DNA from: Beroe forskalii
Taxonomy: Eukaryota > Ctenophora > Nuda > Beroida > Beroidae
DNA length: 64,000 bases
Direction: 5' to 3'
Assembly: GCA_011033025.1 (NCBI GenBank)
Contig: WFMF01000047.1
Location: forward strand, 1 to 64,000
The position numbers and the translations under genes are program-made. Below, one piece after another: positions 1 through 10,129 of the stretch; the first letter of the stretch is position 1; each line of letters opens with the position of its first letter. Under the pieces are notes generated by a model. That model saw only the letters and a list, made by a program, of their open reading frames with translations, did no database searches and was not told the DNA's origin.

Positions 1-904
1 ATACAACGTGAATTTGTGTGACGTGGAACTATGCACTCTTGGGGCCACTACATACATGCCACAGATTCATACAATTCAAGTTGTTGGTATTTGGGAATCA
101 CAAATTACATTTACTATTAACTAATTTCAATTCAGAATAATATCTAAATGAACTCAGGACCAAATTTGATCAAACTTAGAGACTATAGCAAATTACCAAC
201 ATCTTTGAAAGAATTAATAATCAATTTATGAGCTACATCCTATGAAATGTGTCCACACATCTTATTAGAATCGGAAAAGGTGGACTACAAAGGTTAGCTT
301 GACACATAATACCGCTTTTATGAGCGAGGATTTCCCCGAGACCTGAACCCTGGATGTCAAGAATGACAGGCAGGATTCTTGTTTACTCAACCAAGCTCAG
401 CCCAACTAGTCCCGAGGCCGAATCTTTTACTACTTGTGCCACTTCATTACCAACATATCACACAGGTTATTATCAGTGTAATATGGAAGTAGCAGTACCG
501 ATACACTCAACAATTCATACTGCTTATCAAGTAAAGAAGTAATACCATGGTGTATGAGGAAGTAGGAGGTTTAAATACATTGCAGTTACCTTAATGTGCA
601 TTTCAAAAGACAACATAAGGACATTATAAAAGCTTAATGTGTCCTTCAGATTTCTGTCAACTTGTTGGTAGATCTTGAAGCATTTCAAAAGCTTGCCTCA
701 TCAGTTATTGAAAAAACAACCATGATTCCATCAGCTGTGGAATGGTAAGATTTTTGTTGTCATTTAAATTAATTTTCAAAGGAAGTCAAATACAAAAAGA
801 TTCAGGATCGATCATGATGCAGTAAATTTGTTTTTGCCATTATTTTGTAGGCTCATGAAAGGGTCATACTCCATATAATACAACAAAATCTGTTAAACAC
901 TAAC
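1..904. other. Probable intron of the GTPase gene, no exon seen
   Basis: This stretch lies downstream of the minus-strand donor at 904. I searched the minus strand for the next Ras exon (NKXD motif region) and found none. Apart from the tRNA-like fragment it is AT-rich with no recognisable coding sequence. Confidence 0.5.
330..410 (-). repeat. tRNA-like (SINE-type) fragment
   Basis: On the minus strand there is a B-box-like GGTTCAGGTC (rc of about 340-350) preceded by an A-box-like TGGGCTGAGCTTGG (rc of about 391-404). No cloverleaf could be completed, so this looks like a degraded tRNA-derived SINE head and not a tRNA gene. It lies downstream of the visible GTPase exons, probably in their intron. 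Confidence 0.25.
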
Positions 905-1358
905 CTGATCTGATAATTCCATCTCTCATCCCCCAATACTGAGAAAGACCAGCTGTATCCAAAATCTCAACTTTACAGCATCTTCCCCTGACATCAATTT
1001 CCTTATGATCTGTGCTGTACTTTGTAGGAATATACTCATCTGAAAACTGAAAAAGGTTGAAAGTTACCTTAGTAATTGAACTGACTCAAAGATGACATGT
1101 TGAAATTATTGCATCATTACAGTATGCTTCATTTCGATCTATTGACATCATGTAACATACTTCATAAGACATAATATATAAATGGGCTTTAATAATTTCC
1201 AAAAACACACAGAAGAGAAACCAAATATAAATACATTGAAGCAATTATCAAAAGTAACAAACCTCATCAGAGGTCCATTTCTTGATAATGCATGTTTTGC
1301 CAACACTAGCAGCTCCAATTAATATGATTTGATATTCGTCACTTATTGTGGCTGCCAT
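905..1358 (-). CDS. Ras-like small GTPase, first two coding exons
   Basis: Two minus-strand exons, 1263-1358 (32 codons from the ATG at 1358) and 905-1046, join in phase 0 through an intron with GT and AG borders. The product begins MAATISDEYQIILIG and has the P-loop GAASVGKT (residues about 15-22), the switch I threonine in YIPT, and the switch II motif DTAG followed by LSQYWGMRDGIIRSG, which matches the Ras DTAGQEEYSAMRDQYMRTG block in spacing. Ras-family proteins are GTP/GDP switches at membranes. Residues equivalent to Ras Gly12, Gly13 and Gln61 are Ala, Ser and Leu, which in Ras proteins impair GTP hydrolysis. The G4/G5 motifs and C-terminus are not in the window, presumably off the left edge after the GT donor at 904. 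A Rab or Rap relative is less likely than a Ras/Ras-like divergent member because of the MRD-RSG block. The subfamily is not assigned. Confidence 0.85.
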
Positions 1359-2775
1359 GCTAACTATTGCAAAATAGAGATAAGCCACAATATAATCAAT
1401 GAAATATTAATCTTATTTTAATCTAAACTAAACAACACTATTATTTACAATCAAATTTGAGGAAGGTGTTTAACACCATATAGAGTTTTCTGAAGAGGAA
1501 TGAATTCTGCAATACTTTTCTCCAACTCTTTATTTGATCCCTTAAGAGGTGGTGTTATGAAGAGAGCAGCAGGATCCAAATGCTTCACACCAACATATTA
1601 TACTCCGCGTATTAGAAATTGGCGGACTCCTCGGTGACTCTTTGAGCTGCCTCGCACGTGACCAGCGCGTGACGTTACATTGGCCAATCAGAGGGCAGTA
1701 TCAGACGCTGGACGCGCGCGCAACTCAGCGCGTTCTCAGAGACATAATCCTCGAACGCAGGACGATTCATCCGCTGCGAGGTACTCACGAATTGAAGACA
1801 GGATAAAAAGGACCCCAATTATAGTGCTTTCACCTTGATCGAAGTCTAAGCTTCGAAAAATATCAGATTTATGAGCCATGCATTGCTTGTTTTAACGCTC
1901 GACTGTTCCGTCAAGCGGTACAAATATCCAACGAGACGGAGCTGATCTTCATAATATCAGAAGTCGTCTCACAGTCCCACTACTGTCCCTATATTTGAGA
2001 AGCAACTCAATGATTTCCAACTTGATGCCCAATTTGCATTTGTTCATATACCGTATAGTAATATTTCCTTGTGTTTAAAGAATAATGACGGATCTGGATA
2101 TTGTTGCAGTTTTATGCTGTAAAAGTTTGGAGCTGATGTACCTTGTCTACCTTCAAATAGTTTGATCACCGTCTGACATCCAACGAGCAAATTTAAAAGC
2201 TTGTTTATTATTACTTTATTCTCATTAAACTGAGTAATCACATTGTATGTGGCACAAATAACAACAGAGAGACAAGGTATAGATCGGGCGATTGGCTGGC
2301 AGAGCCTATTTCGTTATCAGAGGTACTATCATTGAATGTGTTGAATCCCGACAATTTGTCTTGATTCTGCTTTACTTACATCGTAATTCGAAAAGCATGT
2401 TAATTGTTTACACGCAACAATCTCAAATTTAAACCATTTCAGGTAACCCGACTATCGTCAGGTGAAACAAATAGAGCGATCGGCTGATCGTGAACAGGAG
2501 TTCTCAATCAAGCTGCATCGCTGAGTGAAAACATAAAGTTTGAATTTATTTCAGAGCTCTGATTTTCTCCAACCTTATAGCCCCGATAAAGATATTTCCT
2601 TGTGTTTCGATCCAATTAAAATTTTCTGTAAATAGCACAAACTTATGGTTTGGTCGCTAAAACAGTAGCATTTTGGCTTGTTAACATCCCCCAAGCAATT
2701 CAAAAGATTTTGGCAACTCACAATGCGTTGATATGAGCCTGTTGCACACTTGAAAAAACATAATTATGATTTCAG

Positions 2776-2888
2776 GCGACCCGCATGCTACACTCATGGG
2801 TGAAGATGAAGCTCTTGGAGGAATGCCGGTTACAGTTCAGCATATCATCTTCGTGGTCAATTTTCAGTTTTCTAGCTGATCTGATGAG
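2776..2888 (+). other. Exon-like segment in left arm
   Basis: Flanked by TTTCAG on the left and GTAAGTAAG on the right, the best splice-site pair in the element. It is open in one frame for 37 codons (reads ATRMLHSWVKMKLLEE and onward to LADLMR). The same 113 bp with the same borders is present in the right arm at 12287-12399, pointing inward from that side. No homology is recognised. It may be a spliced leader exon of an element transcript and need not code. Confidence 0.4.
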
Positions 2889-3134
2889 GTAAGTAAGTTT
2901 TAAAATACTCATCTGACCGAGCAAACGCGAAGCTTTGCCTTTATTTATAAAATGTGAGCTTCATTTTTCACATTTCTTACGACTATTGATTGATAGCGGT
3001 ATCCTTAGCAGGACTTGAAATTCTAGCTTCCCATCCCTCTAAATTTGTTATTATAGTGAGCTTGCATTATCATTCTTTTGGCTTCATAATTGTAAAATGT
3101 AGAAGATCTTGTTGTCCGATGAGGTCGAGATCGG

Positions 3135-3230
3135 AAAAAAAAATGGATTCCATCGAGTCTCGAACCTATGGCCTTCTGCTTTCGAATCTGCAAGTTGACC
3201 AATACACCACCGTAGCTATGGGCTCAATGT
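3135..3230 (-). repeat. tRNA-like Pol III promoter segment, left arm
   Basis: On the minus strand the A-box-like TGGTGTATTGG (rc 3199-3209) and the B-box GGTTCGAGAC (rc 3157-3166) are spaced about 40 nt apart, as in tRNA-derived SINEs. The anticodon arm does not fold, so it is not a functional tRNA. The same pair occurs in the right arm. Confidence 0.45.
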
Positions 3231-3399
3231 ATTTCGATGCACCATATTCACAATTTCGTAATTCGAACAAAAATTTTCGAAATTGCAAGATTTTTTCTTT
3301 CCTAGGCCATTTCCAGTTGCAAACTCAATACCTACGCAACTTTAGAGTGAAATAACTCAGGCACCCCGGGGCGCGCCATTGGACCCGGAAAGCTGTCGC

Positions 3400-4840
3400 G
3401 CGGCGTGGAAGTAAGACATCCTTTAATATCAGAGACGAAATTTTCAAGAACAAAAGTTTGATGGTTCTGATTTTTTGACAGCATGAAAGCAGAAAGTCTA
3501 CTCTTCATTTTGATATAAAATTTATGGCATTTATCAATTATATGCCGCCGTAGCACCACAGATCAATCACTAGAAGGAAATAAAACACGTAAATTTACGC
3601 ACGAAAATTAGGAACAAAAATGAACAAAACTTTTAACAAAATGACTTGATCAAATCGTGACTATTATAGTCCGATGGTAGAAACCTTTGTGATCACACAG
3701 ATGCAAAAAGTTTGGTTCAACGAGGCTCACAACAAGAGATTTCGTTGTACAACTGAAGACGATCATAAGTATTCATTGCACGCGTGTGATTCAGTCGCTT
3801 AAACATTGGCAAGAGTTAAACTAAAACTTGAATACGATTAATACAGGGAGTGTGAAGATAAATCGGCGATAGCATATGTTGATTTTATTATAATTGATAG
3901 TTCTCAACCAGATCACTCAGTGATTTAGAATGAAGTCTTAATCATAAACAGTGAAGTTTTAAGAAATCCAAGAGAACCAGTAAAATCCAAGATCGTACGT
4001 AGGACAATTCCACAACACACAAGTCTGAGAGACGTGATGACGAACCCCCCCACCCCCCCCCCCTCGATGTTTGATGTTGAAGACTCCATGCTTCCAATAA
4101 CTGAAAATGTATTATAGTTTTGTTAATCAAAGCAAATTATATGATGAGCTAAGCAAAAGCATTACATTTACAATGGGAAGGGCATTTTACCTCACGACAG
4201 TTTAGTTAACAGTAACACTTCATGATATTTCAACTATAGGCAAAGGTTAAGATACTGACTAGAGTCAACAGGTTTTAAGATGAATTACCTGGCAACGTAT
4301 CCCAAGGAGTATAATCAATAATGGAGCTGAGGTCACCTCAATCAACAAGAGGTGCTGGATTGAGGCGCTGGATGAAGTATGTGTGGGGTCTAGTGATGAA
4401 TTCTGAAATTGAATGTGTAAACACTAGCTAGATTGAGTCTTTAATACTAAATTTCACCGGGCCAGAGTTTGAAATGGGTTAAAAAGTAAGAATTTATAGT
4501 AAAACAATGAAGATATTCGTTTCGAAAGCAGCAAGAATTCGCGCGGCGTGCGCGCGTCGAATCTTTCAGTGCTTAAATTAAAATGCGGCGATTGCTTTCC
4601 CTGCGATCTGAAAGAAATTCTAGCCCATAAGAAGACCTTTTATACGATATTTTGCCAAACTTGTACCAAAATTTGGACAAAATGTAGACATATTGTCTAT
4701 TAAATTTAAACCGACTATCTTTCGCTTCAATTCCGAAACCAATTAAACTTAGCTTAGGTCAATTTCATAAACCGTTCGATAGCAGAGAATATATGTCGAC
4801 ATTTTGCCCGAAATTTTTTCAAATTAGCTATTTCCATGTA
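3400..4840. other. Element interior, no gene seen
   Basis: AT-rich, with a C-rich tract at about 4047-4062 and a CpG-rich patch near 4536-4560. No ORF with recognisable content. It precedes the Penelope-like element. Confidence 0.5.
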
Positions 4841-4939
4841 AATTGTCTTGCGGCACCCATGCAGAACTAAACCTTACCTCGGAAGATTATTAGTTCATCT
4901 CCTGTGTCAGAGTCACTTGATGTGTGCGGGCCGCGGGGA

Positions 4940-6760
4940 GAACTGGATTACTGAAAAACAAATGGATAAGTCTGAACTTCGCTTTCTTCCTGCTGACAAA
5001 GGCAACGCCACCGTTGTCTTGACCAACCAGCAATACATTGACAAGGTTAACGACCACTTATCTTCAGGAAGCTACACTCTTCTCTCGTCCGACCCTACAG
5101 CGTCCATCACCAACAAACTTCACAACGTCCTCAAGAAGCTGCTCAAGGAGAAGAAGATCGACGCCTCCCTCTTCAAACAGATGCGGAACCTCCACCCCAG
5201 ATGGCCTCAGCTCTACGGTCAACCGAAGATCCACAAACCTGGAGCTCCCATCCGTCCTGTGGTCTCCTTCTACAACACCCCTCTCGAGGCTCTCCACAAA
5301 ACCCTCTCTCACATCCTGAAGCCCCTGACGCAGAACCACCTCCGCCTCAAGGACTCCCTCGACTTCCGATCCAGATTCCTAGCATCCCTCAACCCTTCCT
5401 ACCCCTACCACTCTCCCTCGACGTCCAGTCCCTCTACACCTCCTGTGACATGCGCCTAGCAACGAAGTCAGCCATCTCCTCCTTCGAGCAGAACCCCTCC
5501 CTCCTACCTTCCAACCTCTCCTCCTCTACCATCAGGACTCTCATCTCCTTCTGCCTTGACAACTCATACCTCGAGTTCAACGGCTCCTTCTACTCGCAAG
5601 GATGTTGGTGGACCCATGGGCTCCCCCCTCACGGTGCAGCTAGCAGAGATCCGGGTAGCAGAAGTCGAAGACCTCGCCCTCTCCACCTCTCCTGACCCTC
5701 CCAACTCCTACTGCCACTTCGTTGACGACGGCCTTGGCTCCTTCAGGGACAGACAACACGCAGACTCCTTCCTCAACTTCATCAACTCCCTGACGGACGA
5801 CCTCACCTTCACCCCCTGGAACACCCCTCTCCCGACGGAACCATCCCCTTCCTTGACGTCCTCATCCATCCCGACAAGTCCACATCGGTCTACAGGAAAC
5901 CCACCCACACCAACCTCTACACCCGCTACGACTCCTGCACAACGACTTCCTCCAAGGACAGTGTCATCAGATCCCTCACCAGACGGGCCCACAACCTCTG
6001 CTCTCCTCAACACCTCGACGCGGAACTTCAGACTTTCAGACAGTACGACACACCCTCCTACAGAACGGATTCCCTCCCTCCCGCATCTCCTCCATCATGA
6101 CAGAGGTCTCCCAGAAGTTCAACAATCCCTCCACCCACCAATCTCTCGCTGCCTTCAACAGAGACATCAAACCACGACCCTCCTTGAAGACCTTCCTCCC
6201 CTTCCATCCCCTCCCTCCAAACCCATCAAGAAGATCCTCAACCAACACGACATCGACGTCACCTTCTCCTCCAACACCTCCCTCCGGAACCTCCTCACCA
6301 AGACAAAGACTACTCCTCCCTCCTCCCAGACTCCCAACACCATCTACGAGATCAGCTGCCTCGACTGCCCCGCCAAGTACAACGGACAGACCTACCGCCC
6401 CTCCTCGACAGAATGAAAGAAAGAACACGAGAGATGCTACAGACTGAAGAACGCAGTTGACGACACTACAGACAGAGTGAAATCTGCTCCAGCTCATCAC
6501 TCCCTCACCACTGGACACAACATTGCCTGGAACGACATCCACATCCTCAAGTCCCTCCCCTCCCGCTCCCACCTAGACCTGACAGAACAGGCTGCCATAG
6601 CCACTAGGAAACCATCTATGAACAGAACAGACAGCGCTCCAAAGTGCAGCACCCTGTGGAACCCCATCCTCCCCAAGATCTCCTCAACCTTCAGACCTAC
6701 TGACTCAGGAATCCTCTTCCTAACTACTGACACCACTTTTTCTTGTTTATGTTATTAGTG
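4940..6760 (+). pseudogene. Penelope-like element: RT plus GIY-YIG nuclease, frameshifted
   Basis: Penelope-like elements encode a telomerase-related reverse transcriptase followed by a GIY-YIG endonuclease and insert copies by target-primed reverse transcription. The homology runs through at least three frames. Seen in order are LPADKGNATVVL (near 4985), WPQLYGQPKIHK then PIRPVVS (near 5200-5270), SLDVQSLYTSCDM in another frame (near 5420), GPMGSPL and HFVDDGLGSF, the catalytic VDD (near 5615-5735), PFLDVLI and SVYRKPTHTNLYTRY in a third frame (near 5855-5925), then KPIKKILNQHDIDVTF, TIYEISCLDCPAKYNGQT and the nuclease tail near 6480-6690. Frameshifts near 5370, 5600, 5830 and 6030-6210, and an in-frame stop near 6416, make it dead. 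It is clearly more GC-rich than its surroundings, so it looks like a younger insertion inside the inverted-repeat element. Confidence 0.9.
6210..6760 (+). pseudogene. GIY-YIG endonuclease part of the Penelope-like element
   Basis: The block TIYEISCLDCPAKYNGQTYR corresponds to the GIY...YIG core, with GIY replaced by TIY and YIG by YNG; the CLDC pair is typical of Penelope-type nucleases. After a stop at about 6414 the homology resumes in another frame with EHERCYRLKNAVDD and AHHSLTTGHNIAW and ends near WNPILPKI (about 6665). The catalytic Arg and Glu cannot be judged with confidence because of the breaks. Confidence 0.8.
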
Positions 6761-6779
6761 ATATTGTATTTGATTATCC

Positions 6780-7560
6780 CGTCACCTGATCACTCACACC
6801 CCTCCACCCTCCCCCCACTCCCTGACACCACTCATTTCATTTATAAGCATCCTCTCACCTTCCATCTTCAGCTGACGACGATAATCACATGATTTTCGAA
6901 AGCTCCTGATTTAAAGTTTATCGTATCATTTAAACGTTTTAACTTGCTCTCTAAAATGGATAAGGTTATTGTTCCACGCTAATGCCGCTTTATACTTGAC
7001 TCCAAGAGCTGAGGTGTATGATTATCATTAACTAACTTTCTACCATTTCTACACTTTTCCACTCTGCTTCATCAAAGAATGTCCTGATGTGACCCGAGTC
7101 CTCAGCAGTGAAATTTAATGGTAATTGGCAAATAATTAAGAGTGGCAGTGTTTACAGAAAAACAATTTCATGATGAATCATGAAACTTGGAATGCTCCTT
7201 TAATTGCCGAGCACATCTTTGAAAAAAGAATGAGAATAGGTTGAGAATACGAAAATGTTACGGGAACAGTGTGACATCGGATTCAATCTGAGAAGCTAAG
7301 AAATCAAAGTATCCTGTCACACAAATGCCCGTTGCCCACCCGACGTTAGGTTTTAGTTATGATCGGGTTTCAATTTTGAGTTTTGAGGAAGATCTGGCCA
7401 GGAAATTTCAGGCTCCTTTGTGTCAGTATACCTTAAGATGAACCTCCAAACTTTGAAATGAATTTATGAAGCAAGTCTTATCTTATCTTGGCACCTAACC
7501 TTCGCTATATCAAGATGAGTCGAATTTGGTCTGTTGTAGTGCTGTTGAGTGTAGAGCACT
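6780..7560. other. Non-coding, 3' of the Penelope-like element
   Basis: AT-rich apart from a C-rich tract at about 6800-6830. No ORF or repeat of note other than the ribozyme-like motif. Confidence 0.5.
6865..6910 (+). ncRNA. Hammerhead-ribozyme-like core at element 3' side
   Basis: CTGACGA (6872-6878, fits CUGANGA) is followed by a hairpin (G6880-C6897, A-T, mismatch, then AATC/GATT around the loop ACAT) and GAAA (6898-6901). Hammerhead motifs are known in terminal regions of Penelope-like elements. One extra C precedes the stem and I did not find a clean cleavage site or helix I, so this is a degenerate remnant at best. Confidence 0.3.
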
Positions 7561-7633
7561 GTTATCTTCACTTCGGTTCACTGACAACTGAAAATAGTAT
7601 ATGTCATTGCATTTCGTTTAGTTTGTCCACGAA

Positions 7634-7755
7634 AGTGATTGGAAAGTGATTGGAAAGTGATTGGAAAGTGATTGGAAAGTGATTGGAGAAAGATGGGTAA
7701 AAGATCGGTAAAAGATGTGAGAGTGATCGCGAAGTGATTGTAAAGTGATTGGAAC
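7634..7755 (+). repeat. 12-bp tandem repeat (GTGATTGGAAA)
   Basis: AAGTGATTGGAA is repeated about five times at 7634-7690, followed by diverged units to about 7755. Confidence 0.85.
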
Positions 7756-7984
7756 AATATAGCTGTCCTCAACTCGTTTCGATGCTTATAAATAAGAGAT
7801 TGTGAGATACAGACGACGGGTGTTGTTGAAGGACGTCCACATCGAGGGAGTAGTGGGCTTGGGCAATGTGGAAATTAGTGTTAATTTTGCCTTAAAATCA
7901 CAGTTTGTGGACGTTGGGGAGGGGTTGAAATTTTTGCGAAAGTCCTTTATGAATGACTCTATACTGACCAGAGGATTCTTAACG

Positions 7985-8092
7985 ATTCGATTCTTGGATT
8001 CGATTCTAGGATTCGATTCTTGGACTAAATTCTTGGATTCGATTCTTGAACTCGATTCTTCGATTCGATTCTTTGATTCGATTCTACTGGTT
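7985..8092 (+). repeat. GATTCGATTCTTG tandem repeat
   Basis: Short units of the type GATTCGATTCTTG are repeated imperfectly eight or more times. The apparent ORF here (SILGFDSWTKFLDSILE) is only the repeat read in one frame. Confidence 0.85.
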
Positions 8093-8099
8093 TCAGAAA

Positions 8100-8980
8100 C
8101 TTAGGTTTTCATTCTGACATTTTGAAATGCCAAAGTCGGGAAATTCTGTTACACCCTACTCTGATATTAATTTAGATAATTTAGCCCATTTGCGTACAGT
8201 CTAGTACTTTTAACAACTCATAGACCAGGATCATCCTACTGTTAACATCTCAATAGGTTCACCAAGAGGTATTGAATATGTTCCAGTGGCCGGGAAAGTA
8301 CTGGAGGAAAATCTCCTCGCATGAGGGTCCCTTAATTCTGATGAATGGGCTTGCAAAAATGTAAGACTGCGGCACAGAGTCCTGTAAGAATCACTCAACC
8401 TGACATTAGACTATTGGAGCTAAAGATGGCTTCCCAGAATTCTGTCAACTCAAGGCCCTGCAACCAGTAAAATCCACTCCTGCTTCCACTTCCGGGGCCT
8501 TTCCACCAATAATATCACCTTTCTACAACTAATATTACCTCCTTCAACACCAGTGCTTCATTCAGCGTCACCTCCTGACTCCATTCTTCCACTGTACTTC
8601 TTTCCAGACTGGACAGGGGCACGTTCAGGGCTAAAAGTGCTTCTGCCCAACTAGTCTCCCTGCCTCAGTTCCTCACACTATAGTACCATGGATTCCTCAG
8701 CCCTGTCTCGCCTTGGTACCTTAGCCGCCTCCTCAACTTCCTCATGATCTGTCACTGCTCATCAACTTCTGAGTCTTCTACTCAGTTCCTCTTCAGTCTT
8801 TTCATCCTGTCCTGCAACCCCTGGCCCTTCCCAATGGATTCCTTGTCCATCCCAATCGATTGAACTGCAGAAACCACCAACACACCCTCCTGCTGCACAC
8901 AGATCTATCCCTCTACCTGGGTGCAAACCTTGGTGCCTCGACAAATGGCTTAGCCTGGTCCCCAAGCTACAACAGATCCC
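8100..8980. other. Non-coding stretch inside the element
   Basis: C/T-rich from about 8450 on. No homology recognised on either strand; ends in a run of nine or more G near 8983. Confidence 0.45.
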
Positions 8981-8996
8981 TGGGGGGGGGGGAGGT

Positions 8997-9062
8997 AAGG
9001 CAAACTTTGGCAAACTATGGCAAACTTTGGCAAACACTTTTTTTTGGCAAACTCCAAAAAAA
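8997..9062 (+). repeat. GGCAAACTTT tandem repeat
   Basis: GGCAAACTTT/GGCAAACTAT units are repeated five to six times directly before the palindrome. Confidence 0.8.
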
Positions 9063-9112
9063 GTGGAAGCATTTGCCAAAGTTTGCTTCACTATGCCCCA
9101 CTCAGCCTCCAC

Positions 9113-9178
9113 ACAGCCTCCACTAGACTCCACACAGCCTCCACTAGTGGAGGCTGTGTGGAGCCTAGTGGAGGCTGT
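9113..9178. repeat. 66-bp near-perfect palindrome
   Basis: Centred between 9145 and 9146 in CCACTAGTGG. The arms of 33 bp pair with one mismatch (GTCTAG against GCCTAG). The right arm is also the first unit of the adjoining minisatellite. Confidence 0.85.
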
Positions 9179-9272
9179 TTTTCCGAACCTAGTGGAGGCT
9201 GTGTGGAGCCTAGTGGAGGCTGTTTTTCCGAACCTAGTGGAGGCTGTGTGGAGCCTAGTGGAGGCTGTTTAT
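9146..9272 (+). repeat. ~46-bp minisatellite AGTGGAGGCTGTGTGGAGCC
   Basis: The unit AGTGGAGGCTGTGTGGAGCC plus TAGTGGAGGCTGTTTTTCCGAACCT is repeated nearly three times. ORFs on both strands here are repeat translations. Confidence 0.85.
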
Positions 9273-9765
9273 CCGAGCCAGGAGGAAGGAGAGGATCCAG
9301 ATCCTTATCGGGAACTACTCCAGACCTACTGCTGACAGCTTCCTGACTACGACTACATGTCTTATAGATCAAGTGTTGGGGGATGTAATGTCGGAGGGTC
9401 AAACTTTGCAGTAGGGATGGTCTACACTTGAACTTATCGAAGGTTAAAACTACATATCCTAGACCATTAGCAACTTTCAAAAGTTGATTTCGGCAACATA
9501 AAACAGCATTTATAAACGTATGGAGCTTTGGCCTTCTGCAAGCACAAGGGCAAATTTCGAATGTTTCAACGACCTTGATTGACTCATTTGCACCCCACAA
9601 ATCAAATTAGCAGAAAAAATGTCATTTATAGAAATTGTAACAACTTTTTTCTCACACAACTTTCAATTATAATGCTTCTGGACGAAACCAGGTGTGAGGT
9701 TTTGCCTCAAAGTCACAGGCTTCTATCAAAGCAAACACGGATGAAAAGTTGAAACTTACATTGAC

Positions 9766-10126
9766 AGGATCAAGGAGTGTGTTCCAGGATCAAGGAGTGT
9801 GTCCCTGGATCAAGGAGTGTATCCCTGGATCAAGGAGTGTGTCCCTGGATCAAGGAGTGTGTTCCAGGATCAAGGAGTGTGTCCCAGGATCAAAGAGTGT
9901 GTCCCTGGATCAAGGAGTGTGTCCCTGGATCAAGGAGTGTGTCCCTGGATCAAGGAGTGTGTCCCTGGATCAAGGAGTGTGTCCCTGGATCAAGGAGTGT
10001 GTCCCTGGATCAAGGAATGTGTCCCAGGATCAAAGAGTGTGTCCCTGGATCAAGGAGTGTGTCCCTGGATCAAGGAGTGTGTCCCTGGATCAAGGAGTGT
10101 GTCCCTGGATCAAGGAGTGTGTCCCA
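9766..10126 (+). repeat. 20-bp minisatellite, ~18 units
   Basis: The unit GGATCAAGGAGTGTGTCCCT is repeated about 18 times, with variants GTTCCA, GTATCC, AAAGAG and AATGTG. Since 20 is not a multiple of 3 and the unit lacks stops in all three plus frames, three overlapping ORFs with a 20-residue period appear. None is a gene. Confidence 0.95.
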
Positions 10127-10129
10127 TGA

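Larger units (their letters stand above)
1596..3400 (+). repeat. Left arm of the long inverted repeat
   Basis: The arm matches 11525-13580 reversed. In order it has a CpG-rich tip with TTGGCCAATCAG (inverted CCAAT) near 1680, a TATA-like GATAAAAAGG near 1801, a 66-codon ORF on the minus strand at 2044-2241 that is identical in translation in the other arm, an exon-like segment at 2776-2888, and a tRNA-like segment at 3135-3230. The match ends near GCGCGCCATTGGACCC at about 3370-3385, which is found on the other side at about 11525-11545. Confidence 0.8.

Noticed and set aside
670-715. Hammerhead ribozyme on the minus strand (CTGATGAGGC...GAAA)
   Set aside because: The required stem II does not form between the two core boxes.
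6036-6572. 178-codon minus-strand ORF
   Set aside because: Shadow of the GC-rich Penelope-like coding sequence on the other strand.
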